In this document: positions 38,399-47,319 of the stretch, piece by piece | Position numbering within the stretch: the first letter of the stretch is position 1 | How the letters are laid out: each line of letters starts with the position of its first letter | Assembly: GCF_003429105.1 (NCBI RefSeq) | Contig: NZ_QVTD01000003.1 | Span: 1,364,001-1,428,000, forward strand | Origin: Peribacillus glennii | Lineage (GTDB): Bacteria; Bacillota; Bacilli; Bacillales; DSM-1321 | DNA length: 64,000 nucleotides | Direction of reading: 5' to 3' | The notes under the pieces: model-generated | What the model was told of the DNA's origin: nothing | Databases searched by the model: none | Seen by the model: the letters and a program-made list of their open reading frames with translations, nothing else | Made by a program: the position numbers and the translations under genes

Positions 38399-41266
38399 TC
38401 ATTCAGGAACCATGATTTGCCCATGTTTCCCGTTGCTTAATAAGGTCTGCATGATTATTTTTGACAACTGGCTTGGCTGGTAAGGCTTTACAAGATAATC
38501 ACTGGCCCCAAGTGATAATCCACGTTCTCTGTCATCAATAGCAGTCGAAACGAAAATAGGAACATTTCTTAATTCCTTGGATTGCTTCATGTGTTTCATG
38601 ATGAACCAACCGTCAACGTCCCCGTCTTCTAGCATAATATCAAGCACAATTGCATCTGGGGGTTCCATTTTCATTGCTTCAATTGCTTCCCGCCCATTCT
38701 TGAAATGACCGACATTAAATCCTGTTTCAACAAGCTCCTGCCTAATAAGGTCCGCTAGATTTATGTCATCTTCGATAACCATGATGTTGTAAAACAGCCC
38801 AGCTTCAGGTAAGTCTTGTTCCTTGTCACCATTTTTCATTTGAACCTTCGGGAAGGATAACGTAAATGTACTGCCTCTGCCATATTCAGATTCTACCGTT
38901 ACCTGGCCATGATGACCCTTCATGATTTCATCGACGATGGACAGTCCTAAGCCGGTTCCACCGATTCTCTTCCTGTCGGAATTATCAATCCGGTAAAACT
39001 TTTGGAATAATTTTTCAATTGAATCATTGGGAATTCCGAGCCCCTGATCTGTAACATCAACCTTTATTTCATGTTCTGTTTGATAAATCTTAATAGCTAT
39101 GTCTCCGCCACTAGGGCTGTATTTGACTGCATTATTGATTAAGTTCGTAAATACTTGCTGTATCTTCGATTTATCCCCAAGAATGATGTTCTCCTTCGAT
39201 AAGGATTGTACTTGCAGCATGTGTTTGGATGTGTTAACTTCCTGGCTTTCCACAACCTTATCAATGATCGGCAATAAGTCCAGATATTTCTTTTCATACA
39301 TCTGTTTGCCGGATTCCATTCTCTGGACATCGAGAAAGTCGTTAATAAGTGATGTCAATCTTTTCGCTTCATTGTAGATTGTTTGGAGATATTTTTTCTG
39401 TCGTTCCGGCTTCAGCTCTTTATTCAGGATCAATTCCGTAAATCCTAACACGCTGGCGAGCGGTGTCCTGAGTTCATGGCTGACCGTGCTGACGAATTCC
39501 GACTTCATTTGATCTACTTCGTATTCCTTCGTTATGTCCCGGTGTACAAGAATGGAACCAGCCCCCCCATTCCCGGTTGTAAGGGTCTCGCAATAGACTG
39601 TATAAACCTTTTTGCTGTCTTTTTTTGAATATTGGAATGAATAATCCTTCGCCTTTCCTGCCGCCGCATTTTCAACGGTCTCTTTCAGCATGCTTTCAAA
39701 GTTTTCTTCCTGTACCTGTTCCGACATCACTTTTGTCCATCTGTCCCATGTCAGGCCGGACATATTATCCACGGTAAAGGAACAGCCAAATAATTCGCAT
39801 AGCTTCTGATTGACCTGAACAATTGTCCCTTCATTATTAATTAGCTGAATACCTTCCTGAACGGTATTTAATATGTCCTGATTAAGGCGCCGGTTGTGTT
39901 CCGTCTGTTCAAACAGCTTGATTTTTTCCAAAGAAATGGCGATTTGTTTAGCCAGTGTTTCATATTCATGGAGCTCTTTTTCACTGTAATCATGGCTAAA
40001 CCTGCTGAAAACGAGAATGGCTTCACTTTCTGTTGATACGGATTGAACGGGGATATATAAGTCATAGCAAAAGTTTATGTTCTCATGATAGCCCTTTTCA
40101 ACGGCTTCCTGCTCCCTCTTTATACAGAATGCACGTTTGGTGCTAAACAACCGTTCATGCATTCCATTCCTCATATTCTCCATGAATTGCCGAACACCTC
40201 GGTCTGAGATGCCAAACGATGCATAAGAATCATCAGATAATAACGCAATCATCCCTTTGTCGGCAGATATAATTCGTCCCATACTTTCGACGATTGTGCT
40301 AAGCAGTTCATTTTTATCCAGGGTGTTGGAGATTCCGTTTATGAGTTCGTTTCGTCGTGACAAGGATTTCTCATTTTCCTTTAGAATTACCAGTGCCTCT
40401 TCCAGCTCGATCTGCTGGGCATGAAGCTGATCCTGTTGGGCCATCAGTTCCTCGTTTTGTGCCAGTAAATTTTGTTCCTTATCCTGAAGACTTACTATCA
40501 TTTTATTGAATGCTACTGATAAGGCACCCAATTCATCTGTTCTGGAATGCTGCACATTAATCGCTGCATCACGGCCAGCTGCGATTTCGTTTGCCGCATA
40601 GGCGAAATCACTAAGCGGTTTCCCGATATTCTTCACGATGATTCTGACAAAAATTTGCATGATCAGCAAAAGCAGAATGATAAAACTAACCAGCGCAATT
40701 TGGAGTATTGTTAGGTCATTTCTCAGATTTTCTGCATTTTGGTTTAGCTGGCGGTCCAATGATAAAGAGAAATCACTCAAATAATTTTGGAATTCTGTCA
40801 CTCTCTTTGTCGCAGAAGCACTGGCTATACTTTTTACTTTATCCCTGTCCCCTTCTTCGAAAGCTTTAATTACCACCGGAAGGGTTTCATCAAAATAGTA
40901 TTCTGTAAAGGTGAGAAGTTCACTGTAGAACTCTTGATCCTTTTTATCTTTAATTTCGCCTGAAAAACGGGAGCTTAGAATCCTGATATGGTTCTCCTGA
41001 GCCAAGGCATTATCTTTAAGCTGGACGTTATCAAGGGCTAAATATCCCCGGATATCGAATAACGCGGAATTAATGTGCCCGGATATTTCCTGGGTAAGTT
41101 GCCTTTTCTTAACCATCCTTTCCCTGTCATCGATATATTGTTTTCCCAGATTCTGTTGGAAATAAAACAAAAAAGAGGTCCCGATTAAGATCGACACAAG
41201 GAAACCCCACATCAGGTATACCACTTGGCGGGACAGGCTTTTTCTGATGTAGTTATTTATTTTCAT
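38399..41266 (-). CDS. Hybrid sensor histidine kinase (HAMP-GAF-PAS-HisKA-HATPase-REC)
   Basis: This membrane sensor should autophosphorylate and pass phosphate to its own receiver. In the 955 residues: a membrane segment (about 15-35), an extracellular four-helix-bundle-like sensor (37-185), a second membrane segment (187-208), HAMP (about 208-262), a coiled coil with MAQQDQLHAQQIELEEALV, GAF (about 315-460), PAS (about 470-590), HisKA with FVSTVSHELRTPLA (H597), HATPase with LINNAVKYSP and DQGLGIP plus GTGLGLSIV, and a C-terminal receiver (about 835-955, IVLDIMLEDGD, D876). Start ATG overlaps the preceding receiver gene by 14 bp. Last gene of the six-gene operon. Signal unknown. Confidence 0.93.
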   Translation of the reverse strand: MKINNYIRKSLSRQVVYLMWGFLVSILIGTSFLFYFQQNLGKQYIDDRERMVKKRQLTQEISGHINSALFDIRGYLALDNVQLKDNALAQENHIRILSSRFSGEIKDKKDQEFYSELLTFTEYYFDETLPVVIKAFEEGDRDKVKSIASASATKRVTEFQNYLSDFSLSLDRQLNQNAENLRNDLTILQIALVSFIILLLLIMQIFVRIIVKNIGKPLSDFAYAANEIAAGRDAAINVQHSRTDELGALSVAFNKMIVSLQDKEQNLLAQNEELMAQQDQLHAQQIELEEALVILKENEKSLSRRNELINGISNTLDKNELLSTIVESMGRIISADKGMIALLSDDSYASFGISDRGVRQFMENMRNGMHERLFSTKRAFCIKREQEAVEKGYHENINFCYDLYIPVQSVSTESEAILVFSRFSHDYSEKELHEYETLAKQIAISLEKIKLFEQTEHNRRLNQDILNTVQEGIQLINNEGTIVQVNQKLCELFGCSFTVDNMSGLTWDRWTKVMSEQVQEENFESMLKETVENAAAGKAKDYSFQYSKKDSKKVYTVYCETLTTGNGGAGSILVHRDITKEYEVDQMKSEFVSTVSHELRTPLASVLGFTELILNKELKPERQKKYLQTIYNEAKRLTSLINDFLDVQRMESGKQMYEKKYLDLLPIIDKVVESQEVNTSKHMLQVQSLSKENIILGDKSKIQQVFTNLINNAVKYSPSGGDIAIKIYQTEHEIKVDVTDQGLGIPNDSIEKLFQKFYRIDNSDRKRIGGTGLGLSIVDEIMKGHHGQVTVESEYGRGSTFTLSFPKVQMKNGDKEQDLPEAGLFYNIMVIEDDINLADLIRQELVETGFNVGHFKNGREAIEAMKMEPPDAIVLDIMLEDGDVDGWFIMKHMKQSKELRNVPIFVSTAIDDRERGLSLGASDYLVKPYQPSQLSKIIMQTLLSNGKHGQIMVPE

Positions 41267-41624
41267 TCAGGATGCCCTCGATTTTCGCCAAAAGTTCTAG
41301 GGGGGAGAATGGTTTTGCCATAAAGTAATCCGCACCTGCTACCAGGACTGCATCCTGTTCTTTTTGCTGGCTCTTCGCGGAAAGCATCATAATTTTCAAA
41401 TCCTTTGTCGAATCATCACTTCTTAACTTCTCAATAATCTCCAAGCCTGTGTACACGGGCATCATATAATCCAATAGGACAAGGTCGTACTGATTGCTCT
41501 GAAGAAATTCGAGCGCTTCCTGACCATCTGTTGCTTCATCGATATCAAAACCTTCATCTTCAAGCATATCTACAAGCAGCATTCGCAATACTTCTTCATC
41601 TTCCGCCAATAAAATCCTTTTCAT
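41253..41624 (-). CDS. Stand-alone response regulator (receiver only)
   Basis: A CheY/Spo0F-like single receiver of 123 residues, without output domain. The acidic pocket (LAEDEE), the phospho-acceptor D52 in LVLLDYMMP and the lysine in FMAKPFSP are intact. Start at 41624 follows AAGGAGGAATAGT, which is formed by the last codons of the upstream glycosidase-like gene, so translation is coupled. It probably shuttles phosphate between the hybrid kinase and the Hpt domain of the GGDEF protein; that is inference from the operon content. Confidence 0.92.
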   Translation of the reverse strand: MKRILLAEDEEVLRMLLVDMLEDEGFDIDEATDGQEALEFLQSNQYDLVLLDYMMPVYTGLEIIEKLRSDDSTKDLKIMMLSAKSQQKEQDAVLVAGADYFMAKPFSPLELLAKIEGILNENK

Positions 41625-41625
41625 A

Positions 41626-44600
41626 CTATTCCTCCTTAACCGAAGCATTTTTATATGCATCCTTCATGATGTAATACGAGTCTTTCAATCTTTCAAAATA
41701 TCGGGCCTGTTCCCATTCATTCCATGTATAACGCTTAAACTCACTTATGGTAAATTGGCCTTTTTTGTTTTCGGGCAGGATCGCTGGCAGGCCCTCGTCA
41801 TCAGCCGCGACCGCAGCAATTTTTATTCCCGCTATCTTTGTGGTGGACCCCAACCCGTCCTTCCATAAATCTCCCATCGCTTCTTTAAGGCTCGGATCTT
41901 TAATGTTTAACAACGCCCATGGAATACGAATTTCAACTGTTTGTTTATTCTTGCTGATGCTTATATCGGTTAAAGAATCATAATCTTTGCTATCAGGATT
42001 GCCATTTCCATATTTTAAAGCTCCGGTCTCATACTCTTGGAAAGGTATATTTTCATTGGTTGAAGGAATGGTCATTGCCTTGTTTAAAGCCAGACGGATA
42101 GGATGGAACCGGCCATTATTCTTTTTCGATGCGTAAGGAGCCTTTGGAATCATATTTACCGACTCGGCATACTGATAGTAAAAGCTGTCATAATAGCTAT
42201 CCACCAGCAATTTTGATTGTTTCGGTCCATTCAATGTCAATACAAAGTCTATGCCATTATTGGAAGTTATCAAGGGAATTCCTTTCAGATTAATTTTTTT
42301 CTGGCCTTGGCCCGAAATTGTATCAAATAAGACTAACGTTTTATTTTCATTCCAATCCACAGGCTTCCGGTGATCCAATCTAATATGGACATAAGCTTCA
42401 TCCGAAGTGACATACATGTTCTTTAAAAGCGAGTCCGAATCGGCACTCTCGTAAAAAGGAGGAATATTGTTCATTTTCCAGTCCGCCACATTGCCATCGG
42501 TATTCATGGCATGTCCCCGATTTCCTGGTTCAAATGCAAGCAAACCGAAGTGCTGTTCATTTGTTTGTACATTCGACCAGAATGGCCGCCTGTCCGGATT
42601 ATCAAAATCCATAGTATTCCAGGTTCTTTTAAACCATTCATCCTGCCAGGTGAAAACCAATCCGCCGGCGTACCCTTCATGCACAATAGATTGGAACAGC
42701 CGGTTATTTATATCGCCCTGCTCTTTTTCGGAATGGAAGCCCTGGTCCAGACCAAATGGGTTTTGGTGGGTTAACCCCCTCGAAGCCGGTACCCCGAACT
42801 CGGCAACGAGCACCGGCATTTCGTGTACCTGGATCATATCATGTAGATAGCCTTCGTAATTGTTCTTTTTACCTTGATGGTCCACATAGTTGACATATTT
42901 TTTTTCATAATTCAAGAAATCGGGATAATATGGGTATATATGGTAAGAAGCAAACATTCCCGCCTGAAAGGTATCCTTCTTTTTGATATGGTTCGGGTTT
43001 ATCGAAACCATATCTTCTTTTTTGGATGGTTCGGCAGGATGATTCAGTAAATCGGTCGTGACCCAATTGGTAAAGCTCATGGAATGTTGCCATTTATACT
43101 GACCTGCCTCATAACGGGCAGTAAAGTCCATCATGCCCGCAAGCCAGTTTTCAAAAGGTGTAGCGTTCTCTGTTTTAAAATATTTGCCATCAAACGTTTT
43201 TACATCAGAGTTTTTATGGTTACTTTGCTGTACAACCTCGGGATCCCACTCAATCCCCAAAATGTACCCCAAAACATATTTCGAAATATCTTTGTTGTAT
43301 GCCCCTGCTGCATGCCCCGCTCTGGGGGATATAATAGCGTTGCCGTGGACGGCATCGACTATTTGTTTTATGTCATTGTGGAACTCCTTCGTTTGTTTTT
43401 CGGAAAAAACATTTTGTTCCGAAACCAGCTCTTCTTCATTAATCCAAATTCCATGAAAAACGTACAGCGGTTTTTTGGCCGTTTGGTTATATTCATAAAG
43501 AGCTTCGTAAAATCCCGGCGGGTGGAGGGTATAGACCCTGATGGCGTTTGCATTCATATCCCCAATCTGCTTGAACCAGCGAAAGTACTCATCCTTCTTT
43601 ATCGCTGTTTCACCGGGAAACGAATTTGGCTTTGCGATTCCCATGTTCACTCCCTTAACCAGGACGTTCTGCCATTTCCCATTTTTCAATATCTGCAAAT
43701 ATTTATTTCCGGTATTGCTGTTTATCGCCAATCCATTTACTTTCTTGATTTCGATCTTTTCCTGTGCTTCCGTTTTATGCAATCCTCTTTCAAGAATCGC
43801 ATTCATCATTGGCATATATGCAGTCCAATAAAAGGAATTCTTAGCGCCGATATATCGCTTCCATTCATTTAGGCCCTTGGTCTGGTAAATCTCCGGCACT
43901 TCTTTTTCGTCAGCAAAATCGCCGGCGAGATAGTAGGTTGTATATTTTGCATTCCGGTGATGGATTATCGCTGGAAAGGTTTGCGGTATACCCAATGATT
44001 TGAGTCTTGCTGCTGCGTGTTTCCCTATTGGGAGTCTATATTCCGCCTTTATTTCATCCGGATTGCGGGGGCTGATAATGTCAAACCAGTATTTATATTT
44101 GGATTGCAACTTTGTTTTCAGCAAGTCTTCACCACTATCAGTCAATGAAAACAGAAGTCCCTCGTCGGTGATCTCTTTTTTGGAGACGACTGCAACAAAA
44201 CCGTCCTGATGGATAAAAACAAGCCCAGGACCGGAAAATCCCCACTTCTTTCCGTTGCTTTTCAGATAGTTTTTCTTTAACCAGTCGGGCACTTCATTAT
44301 TTTCAAGATGCTCGAAATATCTTCCTGTCCAGCCTGTCCAATCTACATTTAACAAATTGGACATCTGTTCACGAGCTGTGCTGCCCGTTGGACTGGCAAA
44401 TGCATTAAACTCTGCAATCATGGTCTTGTGTCCGGATGACTGCAATCCATTTTTTAGCTTCGTAACTTCGTCGGCTGTTAACCCGCCAAATACTTTTCTT
44501 GAGCGGTTTTCACTATCATTTGTGCTAAAGTCATCTTCGTACACACCATATTGATCTGTTAAATAGATAAGCTCATATTCTTTAAGTGAATCTGGCATCT

Positions 44601-44874
44601 CCTTTTCCTGTTTGCCTGCAGGCTGGTATCCAACGTAGTCCCGTGACTCGGAAAAAGCTGTACCATCAGGCTTGACATACCGCCCATTATTGAGAAGCCA
44701 AGTAAACCCTTTATGCTCCCTGTATGATGTGTCCGGAACTGTCTTATCCACGATTAACACGTTTAGCTTCTGTTCAGGGGTTAGACGCCAGAGCCAAAAG
44801 GGAGAGGTCAAAACAGCCAGGGTTAGCATAATAAGGCTGATGAATTTCCATTCGGATTTTGAAATTTTTTTCAT
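41626..44874 (-). CDS. Membrane-anchored clan-A-like glycosidase with C-terminal binding domain
   Basis: The 1082-residue protein has an N-terminal membrane anchor (about 10-30) and is otherwise extracytoplasmic. Residues about 35-290 form an unrecognised domain (LNVLIVDKTVPDTSYREHKG). Residues about 370-780 look like a TIM barrel of clan GH-A: MNANAIRVYTLHPPGFYEAL, then GYILGIEWDPEVV with E542 where the acid/base is expected, and MPVLVAEFGVPASRG with E692 where the nucleophile is expected. The tail (about 815-1060; NTDGNVADWKMN, TSDEAYVHIRLDH, QTVEIRIPWALLNI) resembles CBM9/DOMON carbohydrate-binding domains. Start ATG overlaps the glycosyltransferase stop (ATGA). It may trim, transfer or release the polymer made by that enzyme. 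Family number unknown. Confidence 0.85.
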   Translation of the reverse strand: MKKISKSEWKFISLIMLTLAVLTSPFWLWRLTPEQKLNVLIVDKTVPDTSYREHKGFTWLLNNGRYVKPDGTAFSESRDYVGYQPAGKQEKEMPDSLKEYELIYLTDQYGVYEDDFSTNDSENRSRKVFGGLTADEVTKLKNGLQSSGHKTMIAEFNAFASPTGSTAREQMSNLLNVDWTGWTGRYFEHLENNEVPDWLKKNYLKSNGKKWGFSGPGLVFIHQDGFVAVVSKKEITDEGLLFSLTDSGEDLLKTKLQSKYKYWFDIISPRNPDEIKAEYRLPIGKHAAARLKSLGIPQTFPAIIHHRNAKYTTYYLAGDFADEKEVPEIYQTKGLNEWKRYIGAKNSFYWTAYMPMMNAILERGLHKTEAQEKIEIKKVNGLAINSNTGNKYLQILKNGKWQNVLVKGVNMGIAKPNSFPGETAIKKDEYFRWFKQIGDMNANAIRVYTLHPPGFYEALYEYNQTAKKPLYVFHGIWINEEELVSEQNVFSEKQTKEFHNDIKQIVDAVHGNAIISPRAGHAAGAYNKDISKYVLGYILGIEWDPEVVQQSNHKNSDVKTFDGKYFKTENATPFENWLAGMMDFTARYEAGQYKWQHSMSFTNWVTTDLLNHPAEPSKKEDMVSINPNHIKKKDTFQAGMFASYHIYPYYPDFLNYEKKYVNYVDHQGKKNNYEGYLHDMIQVHEMPVLVAEFGVPASRGLTHQNPFGLDQGFHSEKEQGDINNRLFQSIVHEGYAGGLVFTWQDEWFKRTWNTMDFDNPDRRPFWSNVQTNEQHFGLLAFEPGNRGHAMNTDGNVADWKMNNIPPFYESADSDSLLKNMYVTSDEAYVHIRLDHRKPVDWNENKTLVLFDTISGQGQKKINLKGIPLITSNNGIDFVLTLNGPKQSKLLVDSYYDSFYYQYAESVNMIPKAPYASKKNNGRFHPIRLALNKAMTIPSTNENIPFQEYETGALKYGNGNPDSKDYDSLTDISISKNKQTVEIRIPWALLNIKDPSLKEAMGDLWKDGLGSTTKIAGIKIAAVAADDEGLPAILPENKKGQFTISEFKRYTWNEWEQARYFERLKDSYYIMKDAYKNASVKEE

Positions 44875-46277
44875 TCAGATACTCCCTTTCGCTTCATTTC
44901 TCCCCAGCTGCTGTTGCCTCTGATAATGTTCCAGATTCCTTCCATTCGCCAAATGACTGTCAAGGGCCTGAACCAAAGTGTCTCAGTCAAGGAATATAAA
45001 AATAGCTTTATAATATCCGACACTTTTGGATACTTTCTCAAGCTCCATTCTTCCAGCAAAACGGCTGCCATGGAAAACACAGATCCGTATAGACACGAAA
45101 GCAAAAATATCAATATCGCAAACTCAAGATAAATTCCCCCGAAAAACAAAGAGAATATAATATACAAGTATCCGCAAAATTCAATAACCGGCCCGAAAAA
45201 TTCGATAATCCAAAAATACGGAATGGACACGAAACCTATTGAACCGTATTTTGGATTAAATAATAGCTCCCTATGGGATGAAAGACTTTCAAACAAACCC
45301 TGGTGCCACCTTCTTCGCTGCCTTCTGAGATATTTTGCTTCTTCAGGAACCTCAGTCCAGCATACAGGATCAGGGACATATACAATTTTTTCCTTGCTCT
45401 TTTTTTCTTTTATTAAGCGATGAAGCCTGACAACAAGTTCCATATCCTCGCCAACTGTATCTTTTAAATAACCGCCTGCGCTGAATACCCATTGTTTTGA
45501 GAAAACGCCAAATGCACCTGAAACGATCAAGAGAAGATTATGGCGGGATAGTCCGATTCGGCCCATCAAAAAGGCACGTAAATACTCAATCGTCTGCATA
45601 ATTACGAGCGGATTATCAGAAAGTCCGATATTCAGGATATTGCCATGGCGAATTTCACAGCCATTGGCAATCCGGATGCTCCCCCCAGAAGCAATCACCT
45701 CGCCATTTGAGTCAAGTATGGGCTTCATCACCTTGATAAAAGCATCGCTTTCCAGGATGGAATCTCCATCAAGTGAACAAAAGTAAGGATAATTGGAAAA
45801 ATTAAGGCCAGCATTCAAGGCATCGGCTTTACCGCCATTAACCTTGTCAATTAAAAAAAGATGTGGCAAAATATCCGACTGGTATACAGTTTTGACTTCT
45901 TCTGTGTTAAGTGTTCTGCGAATAACCTTCTCCACCGGTTTCATTTCATAATGCTCGATCATCTTCTCCAATGTTTCATCTGTGGATCCGTCATTGACCA
46001 CCACAACCTCAAAAACGGGATATTGGATACTGAGAAGCGAACGCACACTCTGTATAATTCCAGCTTCCTCATTGTAAGCCGGCACTAATATCGAAATCGG
46101 TTTTATATAAACTTCATGGGCATATTCCTCATGAAGCTTCTTAGAATCCAAATGGTAGCTTCGGCGCAGCTGTAGCATGGAAATCAATAAGATAACGGTA
46201 TAAAAGCCTATGACCAACACCATATAAGCGACTAAAAACCAGCCCAATAGCACACCAAGTATAGATATTATATTCAT
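44871..46277 (-). CDS. Processive family-2 glycosyltransferase, membrane-bound
   Basis: This enzyme probably polymerises and exports an extracellular polysaccharide, as cellulose, hyaluronan and poly-N-acetylglucosamine synthases do. In the 468 residues: an N-terminal membrane segment, the GT2 domain with VPAYNEE, DGSTDE (96-101), the metal-binding DGDS (170-173), GEDMEL (276-281) and the processive-type QRRRW (320-324), then several C-terminal membrane segments. No PilZ domain is present, so c-di-GMP would not act on this chain directly. Start at 46277 follows AGGAGC, four bases after the HEAT gene; in-frame starts further up lie inside that gene. Sugar donor unknown. Confidence 0.93.
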   Translation of the reverse strand: MNIISILGVLLGWFLVAYMVLVIGFYTVILLISMLQLRRSYHLDSKKLHEEYAHEVYIKPISILVPAYNEEAGIIQSVRSLLSIQYPVFEVVVVNDGSTDETLEKMIEHYEMKPVEKVIRRTLNTEEVKTVYQSDILPHLFLIDKVNGGKADALNAGLNFSNYPYFCSLDGDSILESDAFIKVMKPILDSNGEVIASGGSIRIANGCEIRHGNILNIGLSDNPLVIMQTIEYLRAFLMGRIGLSRHNLLLIVSGAFGVFSKQWVFSAGGYLKDTVGEDMELVVRLHRLIKEKKSKEKIVYVPDPVCWTEVPEEAKYLRRQRRRWHQGLFESLSSHRELLFNPKYGSIGFVSIPYFWIIEFFGPVIEFCGYLYIIFSLFFGGIYLEFAILIFLLSCLYGSVFSMAAVLLEEWSLRKYPKVSDIIKLFLYSLTETLWFRPLTVIWRMEGIWNIIRGNSSWGEMKRKGVSE

Positions 46278-46281
46278 GCTC

Positions 46282-47319
46282 CTATATAACCCCTTTATGA
46301 AGCCATTCCCATGCCATATCCCTAGCAAAGCGGTCTTCATCATACTTGCTAATATCGCTCAAAATTTCCCTGCCACCCGGGATAAATAACAATGAAGCAG
46401 CGGCCTCAGAGCGAACCCACCAGTTTTGGTCATGAAGCAGGCCGATTAACAAAGGAATGAAATGACTGTCTCTTACAATTCCAAAAACCCGTGCAGCAAT
46501 CATTCTCTCTTCCCACCTGCCGGATTCAGCCAAAGGGATGAACTGCTCAGGATCCTTGATATATCCCAAGTTCACAATGGCTTTCATTGACCTGATTTTT
46601 TCTTCGCCTTGTGAAGAATTGAAGATGTGATTCAGAAAGCTGCTATAAGCAAGATCTTTTTTTAGACCTATTGCATCCAATATGGCATACTTCATATTTT
46701 CGTGACCATTATGGTAATTCAACACACATAAATCGAATAGTTTTTGGTCCAGCCGTAATAAAATGTTTCGGTAATCACTATCTGACAGAAAGGAAAACCT
46801 ATTCAGGTAACCAATCAATTTCGGTTCTTGAAAAGATGCCAATATGCGAAGGGCCAATGTTTTTTCTTCGTTTGAGGACGAAGCGCTCTCCAGATTTTCA
46901 ATAATTAACGGGAGCAGGCTCTTCATTCGAAAATCGTCAATATATGAAAGTGTATTCATTCGAATGCTCCAGCTTCGGCTCCTGAGCCGTTTCTTATATA
47001 GGTTTCCCAGGTGCTGTTCTGCGAATGCTGTTAATCGATCATCAATCTGCTTTTCTTCCAGCAATTCTGAAAACTTGCCGAGCAACTGCTCTACAGCTTT
47101 CTTTTTCACCCCAGTATCCGTCTGTAGTTCTCTAGATAATTTCCCGCCGTTTAAATAGTTGAAAAGTATTGTTTGGTAGTCTTCCTTGATCTTGTCCAAA
47201 ATTCTCGTTTTCTTAATTTCCAAAGTCTTTCTAATAATCAAATACCCAAGTAAAATCAATAAAAGGATAATTAGGACCATGGTAGCCATTCCAATATAGA
47301 ATATTTCATTTTTGAGCAT
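46282..47319 (-). CDS. HEAT-repeat protein with N-terminal membrane anchor
   Basis: The 345-residue protein has one N-terminal membrane segment (about 8-30) and then a soluble part made of helical pairs of HEAT type; the clearest are MNTLSYIDDFRMKSLLPLII, AIVNLGYIKDPEQFIPLAES and LLIGLLHDQNWWVRSEAAAS. Such repeats usually bind other proteins. It starts directly after the GGDEF gene stop and ends four bases before the glycosyltransferase start, so it may assemble or regulate the synthase complex. No catalytic motif seen. Confidence 0.85.
   Translation of the reverse strand: MLKNEIFYIGMATMVLIILLLILLGYLIIRKTLEIKKTRILDKIKEDYQTILFNYLNGGKLSRELQTDTGVKKKAVEQLLGKFSELLEEKQIDDRLTAFAEQHLGNLYKKRLRSRSWSIRMNTLSYIDDFRMKSLLPLIIENLESASSSNEEKTLALRILASFQEPKLIGYLNRFSFLSDSDYRNILLRLDQKLFDLCVLNYHNGHENMKYAILDAIGLKKDLAYSSFLNHIFNSSQGEEKIRSMKAIVNLGYIKDPEQFIPLAESGRWEERMIAARVFGIVRDSHFIPLLIGLLHDQNWWVRSEAAASLLFIPGGREILSDISKYDEDRFARDMAWEWLHKGVI

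Noticed and set aside
43084-43872. Plus-strand 262-codon frame inside the glycosidase-like gene
   Set aside because: Antisense shadow; cysteine/phenylalanine-rich composition and no start signal.
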